NCBI GenBank assembly: GCA_948146395.1
Contig: OX411552.1
Span: forward strand, 55,788,399-55,852,398
Source of the DNA: Fragum whitleyi
Taxonomy: Eukaryota > Mollusca > Bivalvia > Cardiida > Cardiidae
Reading direction: 5' to 3'
Length of the DNA: 64,000 nt
Part shown: one piece after another, positions 1-11,205 of the stretch
Position numbering within the stretch: position 1 is the stretch's first letter
How the letters are laid out: each line of letters opens with the position of its first letter
Notes under the pieces: model-generated
Databases searched by the model: none
What the model was told of the DNA's origin: nothing
Seen by the model: the letters and a program-made list of their open reading frames with translations, nothing else
Made by a program: the position numbers and the translations under genes

Positions 1-335
1 GTACAGGTTGTCATGAGAAGGGTTAATCAAATGCAAAGACTTATCTATTCTGATGTCTTCATTAAAATGAAATCATTTTTCATTAAATAAGATTATTTCT
101 TATATTTTTCATTCATACATTGCAATTAGCAGATTCTAAAATAAGATTACTAACCGATATATCTTTGTGTGAACACACTTATAATATACAAGATATAATA
201 GCCAACTTCAACTTTGTAGAAACACAAAATAAAACTAACAATGAAAATCAATTCAGAAACAATTTCTAATTTATACTCAATCCATATTCTGTCTTCAAAA
301 TCTTGAATAATCATCACAAGGCTTGTTTTCCTTAC

Positions 336-392
336 CTTTTTCTTTGATAGTCTAGCTGCTTGGCTTGGGCATGTTGGAATAATGTGAAAAAT
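336..392 (-). CDS. Second coding exon of an unidentified spliced gene
   Basis: This 57-nt minus-strand exon has good splice signals: a pyrimidine-rich acceptor ending TTTCAG on its right and a GTAAGG donor on its left. Read in the phase left by the exon at 1953-1981 (two bases carried over), it encodes FFTLFQHAQAKQLDYQRKR, a charged, probably helical stretch with no stop. It again leaves two bases, so the reading frame is kept. The next exon lies left of the window. I do not recognise the protein. The gene is divergent from FoxL1. Confidence rests on the matching phases and both splice sites rather than on homology. Confidence 0.55.
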
Positions 393-1229
393 CTGAAATA
401 AAAGGTTAACATATATTTCAAAAAATAAAATGACATTTAACTTTAAACCCCTGCCTTTCCCATAAAATCACCAGTTTTCATACCTCTGATAATGCTTTAA
501 AATGTTCAGTTGTATATTAACAAGGATTGAACAGTAAAGCATGGACACCCTGTTTAAATATACATACAGTTAGCACATTTGACAGAGAATTTTTATAAGT
601 ATTGTTTCACAATTTTCATGAATTTTGTTCAGAATTTCGTTTAAAGGAACTGAAATTGACCTTTTAAATATCTATAGTTTGAGGCTAGCGAGTCATCACA
701 GGTCAAAGTTTGAAACAATGCTGTGATATTTTGATTACATACATATCCCACTTATCAGGTCTATGCTCTTTGGAACCTCTTCAATTGTGGTAATACAATG
801 TGTTACTTCCTTAATAAATGGTTTTACTTTTTCTCTTTGAAAGGATCATGATGAAAAAATATGTAGATAATCAGAACAGGTAGTTTATTGTCTTGCCTCA
901 AGCGAAAAAGGAGTAGGACACAGAACTTTTTGATTGAAATTAGGCATTTTCACAAAATACAATATCCATGAACAATTATTTGACTCTTTTCCGGTTAATT
1001 ATAAAATCAAGGGTGAACTGGAATAAAGTAGGCCACACTGACGGTGACTCAGTGCAAACAGGCAAGGAGCACAATTGTAAAGAGTGTGTATGGAACGGAT
1101 ATCAATTGGTATTTCTTGAGTCAATTTAATTGAGTAACCACAACTTAGGGTCTTATCAGAGTTACAGATAGATGGGGTATTTTAGATTTCAAATTTTAAT
1201 ATTTCACTAGTTCTTGCTTTAACCCTAGC

Positions 1230-1284
1230 TTGTGGGTACTCATTTGCATTGTCTCAATGAGACAATTCAAATGAGTACCCACAA
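1230..1284. repeat. Near-perfect 55-nt hairpin
   Basis: The arms TTGTGGGTACTCATTTG and CAAATGAGTACCCACAA pair around an inner TTGTCTC/GAGACAA stem with a tiny loop. It is probably a very short palindromic MITE; no second copy was seen in the window. Confidence 0.7.
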
Positions 1285-1643
1285 TAAATGGTTTCATTGA
1301 GAAATAAAGATTAAAGACTGGTGTTACCCCCTCTTATCTGTACTTCCTGCCTCTTATTGAAGGATAATGGATTTTTCATAATTATTTTTTATCTTTCTCT
1401 GTCACATTGTCAAAAAAGAGCTATATACAATAAAGAATAATTCTTGCCGTGTACAAGTTCTTGACAATTAACCTATTTCACTGTAAAGATGGGAAAGAAA
1501 CCCTTCCAGCTTATGTGTGCATCAACTTCTATTATTCAAGAAATGAATCCTGTCAAATAATATTTTGTCTTTATCAAATGGCGAGAACTGGTATGGGATG
1601 AAAATCGGTCTACAGCCAGCAGCTATATTAATGCTGACTATAT

Positions 1644-1719
1644 TGATGGATCAGCGTGAAACAGTTATAACTGCCTATATAATAATAGGCAGTTACAACT
1701 GTTTCTAGCTAAGCCATCA
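1644..1719. mobile_element. Family H hairpin MITE, copy 1
   Basis: A short palindrome whose arms read GTGAAACAGTTATAACTGCC and GGCAGTTACAACTGTTTC, bounded by TGATGG/CCATCA-like ends. Related copies lie at 55627-55701, 56129-56195 and 57670-57755. It has no coding capacity. Confidence 0.65.
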
Positions 1720-1952
1720 GCTTACTAACCAAATAAAGCTTATGTGGCTAAAGCACTGTACCTAAGAAAAAATCTATCTTTACTTTTCCTTTAACTTATT
1801 GTATCGTTGACTTACAACAAAAATGATCCACAGGCCTCAAGATCACCTTCAACTCCATAGATAAAGTTATGAGCCAGAATCCTCGAATATTTTTCTTCTA
1901 ATTAATGCCCTTAACAAAGTCTTTCACTTATGACAGCTGTTAAATTGCTTAC

Positions 1953-1981
1953 CTTGGATCGGCAGCAGTCTTCATCGACAT
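1953..1981 (-). CDS. First coding exon of the same unidentified gene
   Basis: The 29-nt coding part of a first exon starts at an ATG (1981-1979) with A at -3; a second in-frame ATG lies two codons later. It encodes MSMKTAADP plus two bases of the next codon and ends at a GTAAGC donor. Joined to the exon at 336-392 the frame stays open and the split codon becomes Arg. The 5' UTR must lie above 1981 but its start is not visible. The neighbouring FoxL1 gene starts 11.6 kb away on the other strand, so the two are head to head, too far apart for a shared core promoter. No family was recognised. Confidence 0.55.
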
Positions 1982-3002
1982 TGTACGTCGAAAATAGCGG
2001 CCAAAAATGCATGCATTCCATGCAATTTGTTGGTAAAACTTTGGTAACATTTTGACAGCTTTTTCTTGTTTATTTGTGTTGTGAGAGTGACTTCCCCTGA
2101 AAAACTTTTCGGTCCTGTAAAAATTACATGATCGTGAACAATCGTCGTAATCTTTGGGGGGTGTACAAAAAAGGCCGTAATTAACTTTTCGTTAAAAAAG
2201 TGCATATTTCAGATCTCTACATTCCATTTTTATACACATGCAAATAAAATCTGAGTTCTCACCCAAACAATGCATTTTATGTTTTTTCATAGATCTTGCG
2301 AGCTTGAAAAAACTTGAGTGACGTCGCTAAGGCTCAATATGCACAGATGTCATAGGCTAAGGCTCCAAGTCATATATCACGCGGTATGCAAGGTAGGCTA
2401 TACTGAAAAAAAGTTAATTTGGCAGTTCATGACTTTCTGAGATTTTCGGTTGAGTACAATAAGTTATAATTGTTGTTTAACATTTATTACTAGATCTATC
2501 CCATGCCACCAAGGATTTGCACTTATTCCAATACTTTTAGCATCCCCCCTTTTTTTAAGCGGAGACAATTTGAGGACCATCCTTCCAAAATTGTTTTAAA
2601 ACGATGAAGTTGCTGAGGAGATACATTTGAAACAATAGAAATCCTTCAATGTAGGTTCTAGACAAGCCTGGATTTCACCTTGTTTCAGGTCATTGCAACC
2701 AGAGTTTCAACTCCGATTTCAATTCTAGTCCTCACTTTGAAAGAGACCGCATTATGAACATTTCTGACCGGTAATGATTGCTATTGGTCTAGTGGTTAAG
2801 GGGAAATCTTATTTCTAACCGGAATTATTCACGGACGAAGATGCATTGACGCCTGAAATCTAATGCAATCCGTGATAATTGCCCACTTGTGCACTTTGTT
2901 ATCATATGAGCTAACTCTTTGAAGCATTTTTTTTTTTCAAATCAGACCCCCGGTTGACCTGTACTAAAACTCAGTTTTAAAAGTACTGTTTTAAATATGC
3001 AC

Positions 3003-3322
3003 ATGACCCGTCACGCTAAAAGGGACTATCTGGGAACTCTATAAAATCAATATTTGAAAAAAAGAGATTAGTTCTATTACATGCCAATCAGAGGTCGCAT
3101 TTCAAAAGTTCGTTCTCAGTAAGGTAGATTGACCATTCTAGATTCAGAAAATTAGTTAAGTGTATACAGTTTCGACCCTGGTCAGTCTGCGCAGTCCGCA
3201 CAGTCTGGCAAAGGTCGGAGCATCACGTACTGCCCCGATGGTCTCTTTTCGCGTGACGGGTTACATATACATTTTACGGTGTTCCCAGACGGTCCTTTTA
3301 TGTATGAAGGGTCACATATATA
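3003..3322. mobile_element. Family S element with inverted ends
   Basis: The left end reads TGACCCGTCACGCTAAAAGG followed by GACTATCTGGGAAC. On the right, two inverted matches occur: TCTTTTCGCGTGACGGGTTA near 3243 and GTTCCCAGACGGTCC near 3282. A partial copy of the end lies at 7402-7430. The doubled right end suggests one copy nested in another. Confidence 0.5.
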
Positions 3323-3944
3323 CACCAATTTGCCAAGTAAACTGAAACCAACTTCTAATCGGTCACTGCATGTTTTTCTCTATTTGACACACTTACAATA
3401 AAAAAAATGAATAGAGCATTACGTTCATTCAAAGACAAATCAATCCCAAGGATTTTGGTGAAGGAATTGTGTAAAAAGAACCGACAGAACGATTGTAGCC
3501 GACAAATGAAGACACCAACTCTACTTTGAAAAAGTCACAAAACTCGCAAAATGCATGGAATTTTCAAAATTTTACTCGGAGAAATACCGTTATGTTGTTC
3601 AAAAACCATTATGCTTTCGATGCCTTAAATATAGCTGAATAGAAATAAGTAAATGAAACATCATTTTAGACGTTCATTTGCGTATATGAGGTGAGTTAGT
3701 TAGATTTAACCCCCCCCACCAATGTTAATTTTGAAATTGAGGGTACCCATGTTCTCATGCAAGTTAAATTGTTTTCCCTGGAAAATCTTTTGAAGCATTT
3801 TGGTTTTGCCATCTACCAAGTGCATGGACTTTCGGAAATCATCTTTAACCATATTAAGCATTACTTTTCGTGCTTTATTTGAGTGACCGATTAGAAGCTG
3901 GTTTAAGTTTAATTTCCACAATTATTGCCGCCAATTATCGAACT

Positions 3945-4107
3945 TTAAGTTAGTGGAACCGTAATAGTTCCGCAACATTTCGGAACTCATGAACTTACAA
4001 TGTTGACCGAGGGTTCCTTATGAAAATCATTGAGAAACCTCGGTTAACAATGTTAAAGCTCATTACTTTTAAAACACTGGGGATCTATTACGGGTCCACC
4101 ACCTTAA
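3945..4107. mobile_element. Family A palindromic MITE, copy 1
   Basis: A palindromic element bounded by TTAAGTTAGTGG and CCACCACCTTAA, with a central hairpin built from GACCGAGG and AACCTCGGTTAAC arms. The consensus ends over all copies are TTAAGGTAGTGGACCCGTAA and its complement. It has no coding capacity. It forms part of a tandem duplication with the next copy. Confidence 0.75.
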
Positions 4108-4182
4108 AAACTTCGAACACATAAAATTGTTCAACCAGAATTCACGATAACTTGTTATTTTCAGTACTTGTTATATCGAACT

Positions 4183-4345
4183 TTAAGGTAGTTGAACTGT
4201 AATAGTTCCTCAACATTTCAGAACTCATGAACTTTCACAATGATGACCGAGGTTTCCTAATGAAAATCATCGGGAAACCTCGGTTAACAATGTTAAAGTT
4301 CATTGCTTTAAAACATTGGAGAACTATTACGGATCCACTTCCTTA
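4183..4345. mobile_element. Family A palindromic MITE, copy 2 (tandem)
   Basis: A second full copy lies 238 bp after the first. The 3' flank of about 65 bp (AACACATAAAA, TTCACGATAACTTGTTATTT, CAGTACTTG) is repeated after both copies. MITE plus flank was therefore duplicated in tandem (3936-4412), rather than inserted twice. Confidence 0.75.
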
Positions 4346-4837
4346 TGAAAAACTTTGAACACATAAAACTGTTCAACCAGAATTCACGATAACTTGTTAT
4401 TTTCAGTACTTGGTGATACACCTATGTCCATTTGTTTCCAGCTGATCTCATTCTTCGAGGTAAAATCTTTAAAAGAGAATTTATATATCATAGGAGTAAG
4501 TGACTGCCATATCTCTTTAATATTGTAAATTAGGTTCTGTCCATCTTGTCGCTGCGAGGACCGAGGGTTACTAACGTTTTACTTATAAATGTTATCGAGA
4601 AGAAGCTATCCATTTGATACCCATTGACACGCTAAGATGGGTTTTGCCTAGAATGAATCCTTGAAACTCCAGTTTGAAGCTTAATTTATAAAGTTCTCCA
4701 AACATTTTCAATAATGGAAATGTGAGGGGACTAGTGGGGGGGGGGTGTTGTAGAAATATGGTTATCCCTTTTCCTCTAAGACGTTTCTCTCAAAGTATAG
4801 ACAGCTACATGTAGCGATGGACACAATGGCTGACACT

Positions 4838-5212
4838 TACTCCTGAGATTAAGGAGTAAATTGGACTCCTAACACATGAAATCAAGGAGTCCAAGCTCAA
4901 AGTAAGGATTCCGAATTTTCATAATGGGAGAACATTGTGGAAAAAAAGAAACGGCTTGTAATAGACAATTTCTTCTTTTCCACAATGTTCTTCCAAAGAA
5001 GAGTTTTTTTTTTTCTAAAAACACTACAAGATTCAAGCAAATGTTTTCTTCAACAATTTTTGTAGTGAAAAGATCTACAGTTTTGGCAAGTTTCAGAAAG
5101 GACACTGCTCTGTGTATTTTGAGAATATTCTCATATAACAATTGGCATCGGGCCCCTTATTTGCAAATGGAAGGAGTCCTAACTGGTAAACGGGGAGTCT
5201 CGGACTCCCCTT
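4838..5212. mobile_element. Family R hairpin element
   Basis: It is bounded by GGAGT/ACTCC-type inverted motifs (GGACTCCTAAC on the left, GAGTCTCGGACTCCCC on the right). Inside is an inverted pair, GAACATTGTGGAAAAAAAG and TTCTTTTCCACAATGTTC (4930-4995). The inner hairpin recurs near 58044-58107 and 60236-60312. Open frames on both strands here are artefacts of the palindrome. Confidence 0.5.
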
Positions 5213-6099
5213 AGTGTCGAACCATGAGAACACATTTAGTATTGTTACAAAAATCTGGAAATGCATTCAATCTTGCTGTGGATGTTAGCGGTTGATTAGA
5301 GCGGGGTAAAGCCAAAATCGTCTGCACAAACAAGAAATTTGTATTACTGATTTATTGATCAACAAAAGATATCCTCTTCAGCATTAATCCATCCCCAGAC
5401 TCTATTATTCCAAAATATTACAAGATTACAATATAAATTTACTCTAGATTTATGGGTTGGTTAATTATAACACCTGGGCCCCTTTGAACATGATCCCGGG
5501 TGCCCGTGCCCTTTATTAAGACCCATTAACAACTTAACCCTTTATGTGCAACTGATCACATGGCGATATCTTTTTGTAGATACGGGTCCAATATAACTGA
5601 TCCGTAGTTATTATTAGTTATAAAAGACATATATTGTATAATAATGTCATAGGTCGAAACTGAATTTCATTTTGTACTGATTTGGCCGAAATACTCTAAA
5701 CTTATTATTGAATATTATTATATAATTATAAATATACATAGAGTCCCTGCTATAGTGGACAAATTCAATCAAAATTTTGCAATACATGTACAAGAAAAAC
5801 TACCCTTTTTTAGTGCCCGAATCACAGGAACTTGAAATTCTACAAAATAAAAAAATATATATCATGTGCAGAATTTGAGAAATTAGAAATAAAATACCAT
5901 CAAAGGCATTTTTAAAGTTTGGAGCGCTTGATTAAAATTTGCATTTAGTCTTTAGATATATATTAGCTGAATTGAACCTTACAAAATTACACTAGTAAAC
6001 GTTCCTTTAAACCCGAGAACTTCATTTTCTATAAAAGAAATCAATTCATGGGATAAGAAGAATCTAAATTAAAATTGAACAGCCAATTTAAAGCTGAGA

Positions 6100-6181
6100 C
6101 TACCGTCATAGCGCAGGCGGTAGCGCGCCCGCCTCTCAATCTTCAATTCATGAGGGTCACGGATACGATCCCCGACGGTGG
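6100..6181 (+). mobile_element. tRNA-like sequence, probably a SINE head
   Basis: The acceptor arms CTACCGT and ACGGTGG pair over 7 bp. The D-arm is GCGC-AGGCGGTA-GCGC, and TAGCGCAGGCGG fits the pol III A box exactly. The anticodon arm is not foldable and the B box (GGATACGATCC) is off consensus, so this is not a working tRNA gene. Confidence 0.5.
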
Positions 6182-6375
6182 CAATTATTTTTTTCCAACA
6201 ATTGCCTCTGTGGGAGAAAAATAGTAAATCTTTGTGGGATGATCATTCAAAACTTAAGGTTGCTGTGCTGTGCTTCAGCTGCGATATGACTGAATGATAG
6301 TTAAAATCGGCGTTATGTAAACCCCATTCAATCAGACAAATCAAGATGAAAGCCATCGCGAAACGTTTGCGAAAT

Positions 6376-6418
6376 GTACCCCACTTAGCACGTTTAATCA
6401 CGTGCAAAACGGGGTACA
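6376..6418. mobile_element. Family B MITE core, copy 1
   Basis: The hairpin arms GTACCCCACTTAGCACG and CGTGCAAAACGGGGTAC are the diagnostic centre of family B. The outer arms are eroded but traceable to about 6440. Confidence 0.55.
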
Positions 6419-7523
6419 ATTTCTTATCGTTTACCAACGTTTGAATTCCGATTCCTTTTCTTTGTTTTTTCTCTAATTTGTAGAATATTCAAAGATAATA
6501 CTGGGTATTGTGTTGACTATTTTTGTTATTATTAAATTATTATTATCATTATTACCTTTGTTTTTGTTGTTGCTACTAATATTCAATAACAATAGATATA
6601 AGATGTTACTCTATTATAAACATTACAGGTAATGAAATAATCTTGCCTTCGGTCATATGTTGAAAAAATTGATGCGATTTCAACAAAAGCAAATTTGAAC
6701 GAGAGATCTTCATACCTTAGGATTAGAATTTTATAAGCGATGCTTCCTTTCTCATTCAAAAAGTTGATACATTTAAAGCCCCCGTATTGAATTAAATTAT
6801 TAAACAAACGTGTTTATTCGTCACCTGTCGTGGTCGGTGTTTTAATCCTTCAAACAGGGTCAAAGTGCCCAAAATATTGGATTAAAAGGAAGCTGTTTGC
6901 TTAAATTTTAAGTATCTTAAGTGAATCATAGCCCCTGGCAAAAAAAGTAAAACAACTCTGATACATTCACTAAGTCTAGTATAAGAAATTTAATGTCTTG
7001 CTTTACGAAAAATAATCATAAACATGTATCCATGTATCAAAATATCAGGGAAACAAATCACGAGTGCAACTTTGTAGGTTAAGGGTCAATTTGCCTTTTC
7101 TTGGGAAGATCGGACGTAAGCAATAGCCAATGTAAAAAAAAAAAAAAAAAAGATAGAATGTGAAATACATCATAGAAAGTTTGAGTGATAAACCTTATTA
7201 TGACATTTTCAAACTGTCCTTTAGGAAAAATTACCAAGGGTCAAATTGAGATTCATTGTATTTTGCAGTGAAAACCTTGGTTCGTGTGTAAAACACGAAT
7301 CCTATACTATTCAATTTCAACGAAAATATCATCAGAACAGAATAAACCTCTCATCTATAGATATCTAAGCCTACCGAATATGGACAATGATATATATCTG
7401 TGATCCGTCACGCGAAAAGGGGCCATCTAAAAATCAGAAGAATGAGATCGTGAAAAGGAGATTTGTTGTAGAAAATATGGTGGTCGAATTTCAAACAATT
7501 TGTATATAGGATAGAAGAATGGT

Positions 7524-7930
7524 ACAGCTAAGAACATCGTGAAATTTACGAAATGAATGATTTCGGAATGAAATTGAATGAGTTTGTGGAGCGAGTTTTG
7601 AGCGATATTAAAGGGAGGTAATCCAACATAGCTCATTTCGTTCAGTATGAACACAATTAGCGATATTAATTACCTCCCTTTGGTAAAATGTTCAGGTTCT
7701 TAAAATAGTTTCCTATCTCCTTATGGACTTATCAGACGCTTACAATTTCAATAATGTCGGTGAAATTGCTATTTCTTTTCTTTCTTTTTTTTTTCGTTAT
7801 CATCATTTTGAATGAAGTTGGAAATCTCACGAGCTGTTATACGTTTTAAGTGAGTTTGGAATGTTTAGAATGATTTGAATGTATCTCTGAGTTACTGATT
7901 TAGAATGGTTATGATCGCTATGACGGTCGA
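7524..7930. mobile_element. Family C MITE, copy 1
   Basis: It begins ACAGCTAAGAACATCGTG and holds the family's central hairpin, AAGGGAGGTAAT and ATTACCTCCCTTT around TAGCGATATT. It also has the flanking ATTC/GAAT-rich arms. Better copies lie at 42020, 49251 and 51122. Confidence 0.65.
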
Positions 7931-8814
7931 ACTTTATAGGCCGATATCAAACCCCATATATAAAAAAAAAAACAACTTGGATCCGCAGCTGTAACGTGAC
8001 GCTTTGTAGCCTCAATTCGCTGCGACCTCTCCTTGTGCTAACCACTCGATAACGTGTACCTTTTACAATAATAAAATAATTATTACTTTTTTTCTTTAAT
8101 CGAATTTGTCTGACACATTTAATTGCAATCTATACCGTGCTAGAGTTTGTATTGTATTGTTTCGCAGCAGTGCTAGAGTATTCCTAAAGCTAACTATGAA
8201 TTTCAAATTGATTAAATTATGTGAATATTATTTAGAAATAGCTTTACTTTCCAAACTCAATTGAAAATTCTGAATTGCAGTAGTGTGTTAAAATTATTTA
8301 TTGACCATATGGCGACTTTAACTACTTTGTTTTTCTCCCGAACATTTTAGACTAAACCCATAGACAGAATTCTTACGTTTTATATTAATTATATTTTTGA
8401 ATGTTGATCATGCTAGTAATTAGATATTAATTCCAATTATTTTGTCTCTTTTGCGAAAATATGACAACGAATGAATAGAACAACGGGAAAAGGCATGTTC
8501 TTTCATTCCTTCCATTATAAATATTAAGACGCAAGAGGAAAGAACAAATGGATGTGAAATAAAAGTTTAAAGATATCGCAGTCGCCATATTGACGTATGG
8601 TCAATAACTATATTTTAGTTTATAAACGAATTGTAGCTACCAAGACTATCTTCAAATGCTATCAACGCAATCACAAATCCATCGTCTATAAAAACACTTC
8701 TTTTTTTGCTGTATCAAATCAAATCGCTTTTGATTATAAATAATCATCCTCGATACAATAATCCTAGACGTGGCGTTAAGGATTAAGATTGATTCCGTCT
8801 GCATGGTAGCCTGG

Positions 8815-9060
8815 GATTCGGGCCCTGTTTTTAGAAGTTGAGCCTGTGCGTGACATTTCCAACAATTTGAAATGTTGGCAAGGTTCAAACATTGAGAGGC
8901 ATAGACAGTCACAAACACTAAAAATAAAGTTACTTGATGGTCTACAGATACTTTGAGACCTTGTCTATCTACAAAGCGCATAGTAAAGACTCTGGTCAGA
9001 CTGTGCGGACCAGTGTCTTTGCTTTGTGCATATTTGAAATTGTTGGAAATCTCAGTTTTT
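8815..9060. mobile_element. Family D repeat, copy 1
   Basis: It shares GCCTGTGCGTGACATTTC, TGATGGTCTACAGATA, CTATCTACAAAGCGCA, AGACTCTGGTCAG and TTTGAAATTGTTGGAAATCT with copies near 20890, 27646, 39020 and 44365. CAATTTGAAAT and ATTTGAAATTG form its inverted ends. A 156-codon minus-strand open frame (8652-9122) covers it but shows no protein-like features. Confidence 0.65.
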
Positions 9061-9801
9061 GTAACAAGGTAGATAACGAAACTGAAACCTTCAGGTCTTA
9101 AAATGGCATAATTTCTCTTCAAAGAAACATCTTAATTAGGCTTTGAGAAACTAGACATGACTTTGTTGAATATATTTTCAATAACTAACCTCTATTTCAG
9201 AGACGGCTACCAGTCTATCTGCATGGCTGTGGAATTAGATTTCGTTTCTCACTAGTCCAATGCTTCCCAAGTTGGGAAGGGGGGGGGGGGGGGCAAGAAT
9301 TTGATATGTCCTACTTGAACATTTAGTTACAAAATTATTTACACAAATGGCTTATTGAAGAAAAATTGTCGGGGAAGTAAATTATTGAGAAAAAAAGAGA
9401 AATCGTTTACTTAGTTTCTAATCCTTGCGTATATAAGTTTTTATACACAACCCCTTTCTGTATTTACTTTCATAAATCTAAATCTTTCAAGTGCCGATTG
9501 ATAACATGTTAGATAAAGAGTTTCTAAAACGATTGTTTATCTATGACATAATAATATGATCTTTAATCTGTTTTGCTTATCTTTGATGCTTATGATAAAA
9601 AACTTTTGATTTTGATGCTTATCCATAATTTGTAATTCAAACCAGTTGTGTTTTTATTGCTAAATTGGTCCATAATCTGACAACATATCATTTTCCATTT
9701 CTTTTGTAACACAAAATGGAATATTCTTGCACAAATTTCAAAGAGTGATTAAATAATTAGACATTTGTTCACTTAACAGAAACGTATGCATTTATACTGA
9801 T

Positions 9802-10080
9802 AGTAACATTGTGAAACTGGTATTAATCTTGATCTAAACCATCCTAAATCAATCACTCAGTGCTCTTTTAATTCATTCCATACACTGATTCAAAACATTC
9901 CAAAACGTTCCGAAATCGTTAAACACAATTCTAAATCCTTCAAATCGATCATGTTCATATCTTTGAAATTAATCAATTATTCTGCGATTTATTTCGGCTG
10001 GTCACGGTGGATTTCAAAGCGTCTGATTGGTGTGCTAAGACACACACATACGCAGACACGCAAAGTACGTAGATTTCTTT
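9802..10080. mobile_element. Family C MITE, truncated copy 2
   Basis: It starts GTAACATTGTGAAACTGG, followed by the ACTCAGTGCTC...ATTCATTCCA arm. The central hairpin and right arm are missing. Confidence 0.45.
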
Positions 10081-10437
10081 AAGGTAGGTAATAAACTTGT
10101 AGAACTTTTTAATAGTGAAAATCTTTTAGTTTTGAACAATTTGGCTATTTTTGTATCAAAAGCTTTCAAGTTAGAAAAGAATTCCTAGATGTAAACCAAC
10201 TTAACTACTAAGGCACTTAACTTTTGTGTATTATATAAGTTTTGAAGGCATCTTCCGCTTTTTGACAAATCAACTATGCAAAAAGTGGAAGATCTAATAT
10301 ATTGATATATGTATTATTGTTTGAATATTGTTGTTGTTCTTTTGTTCTGTATGTAATATATGTAATGTGAATTGTCGAGGAACATTTATGTTCAAGTCAG
10401 AGAGAATACCTAGTCCATTGTTCACTATGGCTAATCA

Positions 10438-10524
10438 ACGGTCGTAGTGCAATTAATAGCGCAGTTTTTGTGTTTGTTTGTGTGTTTTTTTAATCACGCG
10501 GTCCCTGGTTCGACCCTCGGCCGT
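10438..10524 (+). mobile_element. tRNA-like remnant with good B box
   Basis: ACGGTCG and CGGCCGT pair over 7 bp. A D-arm-like GTGC/GCGC stem follows, and GGTTCGACCCT matches the pol III B box. A TG/T-rich insert replaces the anticodon arm, so it cannot be a working tRNA. Confidence 0.35.
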
Positions 10525-10667
10525 GTCGAATATCCTTGACAGGGTTTATGAGTATGCATTTGAAAAAAATCTAAATCGTTGTTTTAGACCCAAAACAGTC
10601 TCCAAATATTAAATAATTTTATTGTCCAAGATATTTACACGTTGAAAAACGAGCTTATAGCGATGCA

Positions 10668-10740
10668 CCGAGTCCGACTTGCTCAGTGGTAACGCATTGG
10701 GCTATTAATCCTGTGGTCGTGAGTACGTACCCCGGCTCGG
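10668..10740 (+). mobile_element. tRNA-like remnant, probably a SINE head
   Basis: The acceptor arms CCGAGTC and GGCTCGG pair over 7 bp with one wobble. TTGCTCAGTGGTAACGC resembles a D-arm and A box, and the anticodon-like loop CTATTAA is present. The T-arm is degenerate. It lies 144 bp after another tRNA-like remnant on the same strand. Confidence 0.45.
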
Positions 10741-10946
10741 CAAACTCGTCCATTCAAAATCAACATGACACGAGTCACGTGTGTCCCATCAATGGGTGTA
10801 TGATAAGCGCAGCACACCCAAGTGGGATGAGCAGCCGGTGGCTCGGATGAAATGTTGTGGTTGTACTGGTGTAAAAAAAAAGACAGAAAACCATGGGTAG
10901 ATGCACCACCCGTCGAGATATAGCTACAGTAATGTTGAAAACGGTG

Positions 10947-11103
10947 TTAAGGTAGTGTACCCGTAATAGATCCGCAACGTTTCGGCAGTAGTGAACTTTA
11001 ACAGTTTTAACCGAGGTTTCCCACTAATTTTCATTAGGAAACCTCGGTTAACAATGTGGAAGATCATGTGTTCCAAAATTTTGAGAAATTATTACTACCT
11101 TAA
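10947..11103. mobile_element. Family A palindromic MITE, copy 3
   Basis: TTAAGGTAGTGTACCCGTAA at the left and TACTACCTTAA at the right. The centre carries AACCGAGGTTTCC and GGAAACCTCGGTTAACA in inverted orientation. Confidence 0.75.
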
Positions 11104-11151
11104 ATTGAATATAAATAACTTATTCGACCGATGTATAGATCCACAAGTTTA

Positions 11152-11205
11152 AGTGGGTGACCAAAGGTCAATTTTTGTCTAGACAAATTTGACCTTTGAT
11201 CACTC
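11152..11205. repeat. Hairpin with paired AAGGTCA half-sites
   Basis: GACCAAAGGTCAATTTTTGT and ACAAATTTGACCTTTGATCA form an inverted repeat. Each arm carries AAAGGTCA, a nuclear-receptor half-site. It may simply be a small palindromic element. Confidence 0.55.

Larger units (their letters stand above)
393..1952 (-). other. Intron 1 of the unidentified gene
   Basis: This 1,560-bp AT-rich intron is inferred from the flanking exons. It holds a near-perfect hairpin at 1230-1284 and a family H hairpin element at 1644-1719. No other coding signal is seen. Confidence 0.45.

Noticed and set aside
8652..9122. 156-codon open frame on the minus strand
   Set aside because: It lies over family D, whose other copies do not keep the frame, and shows no domain, splice signal or protein-like composition.
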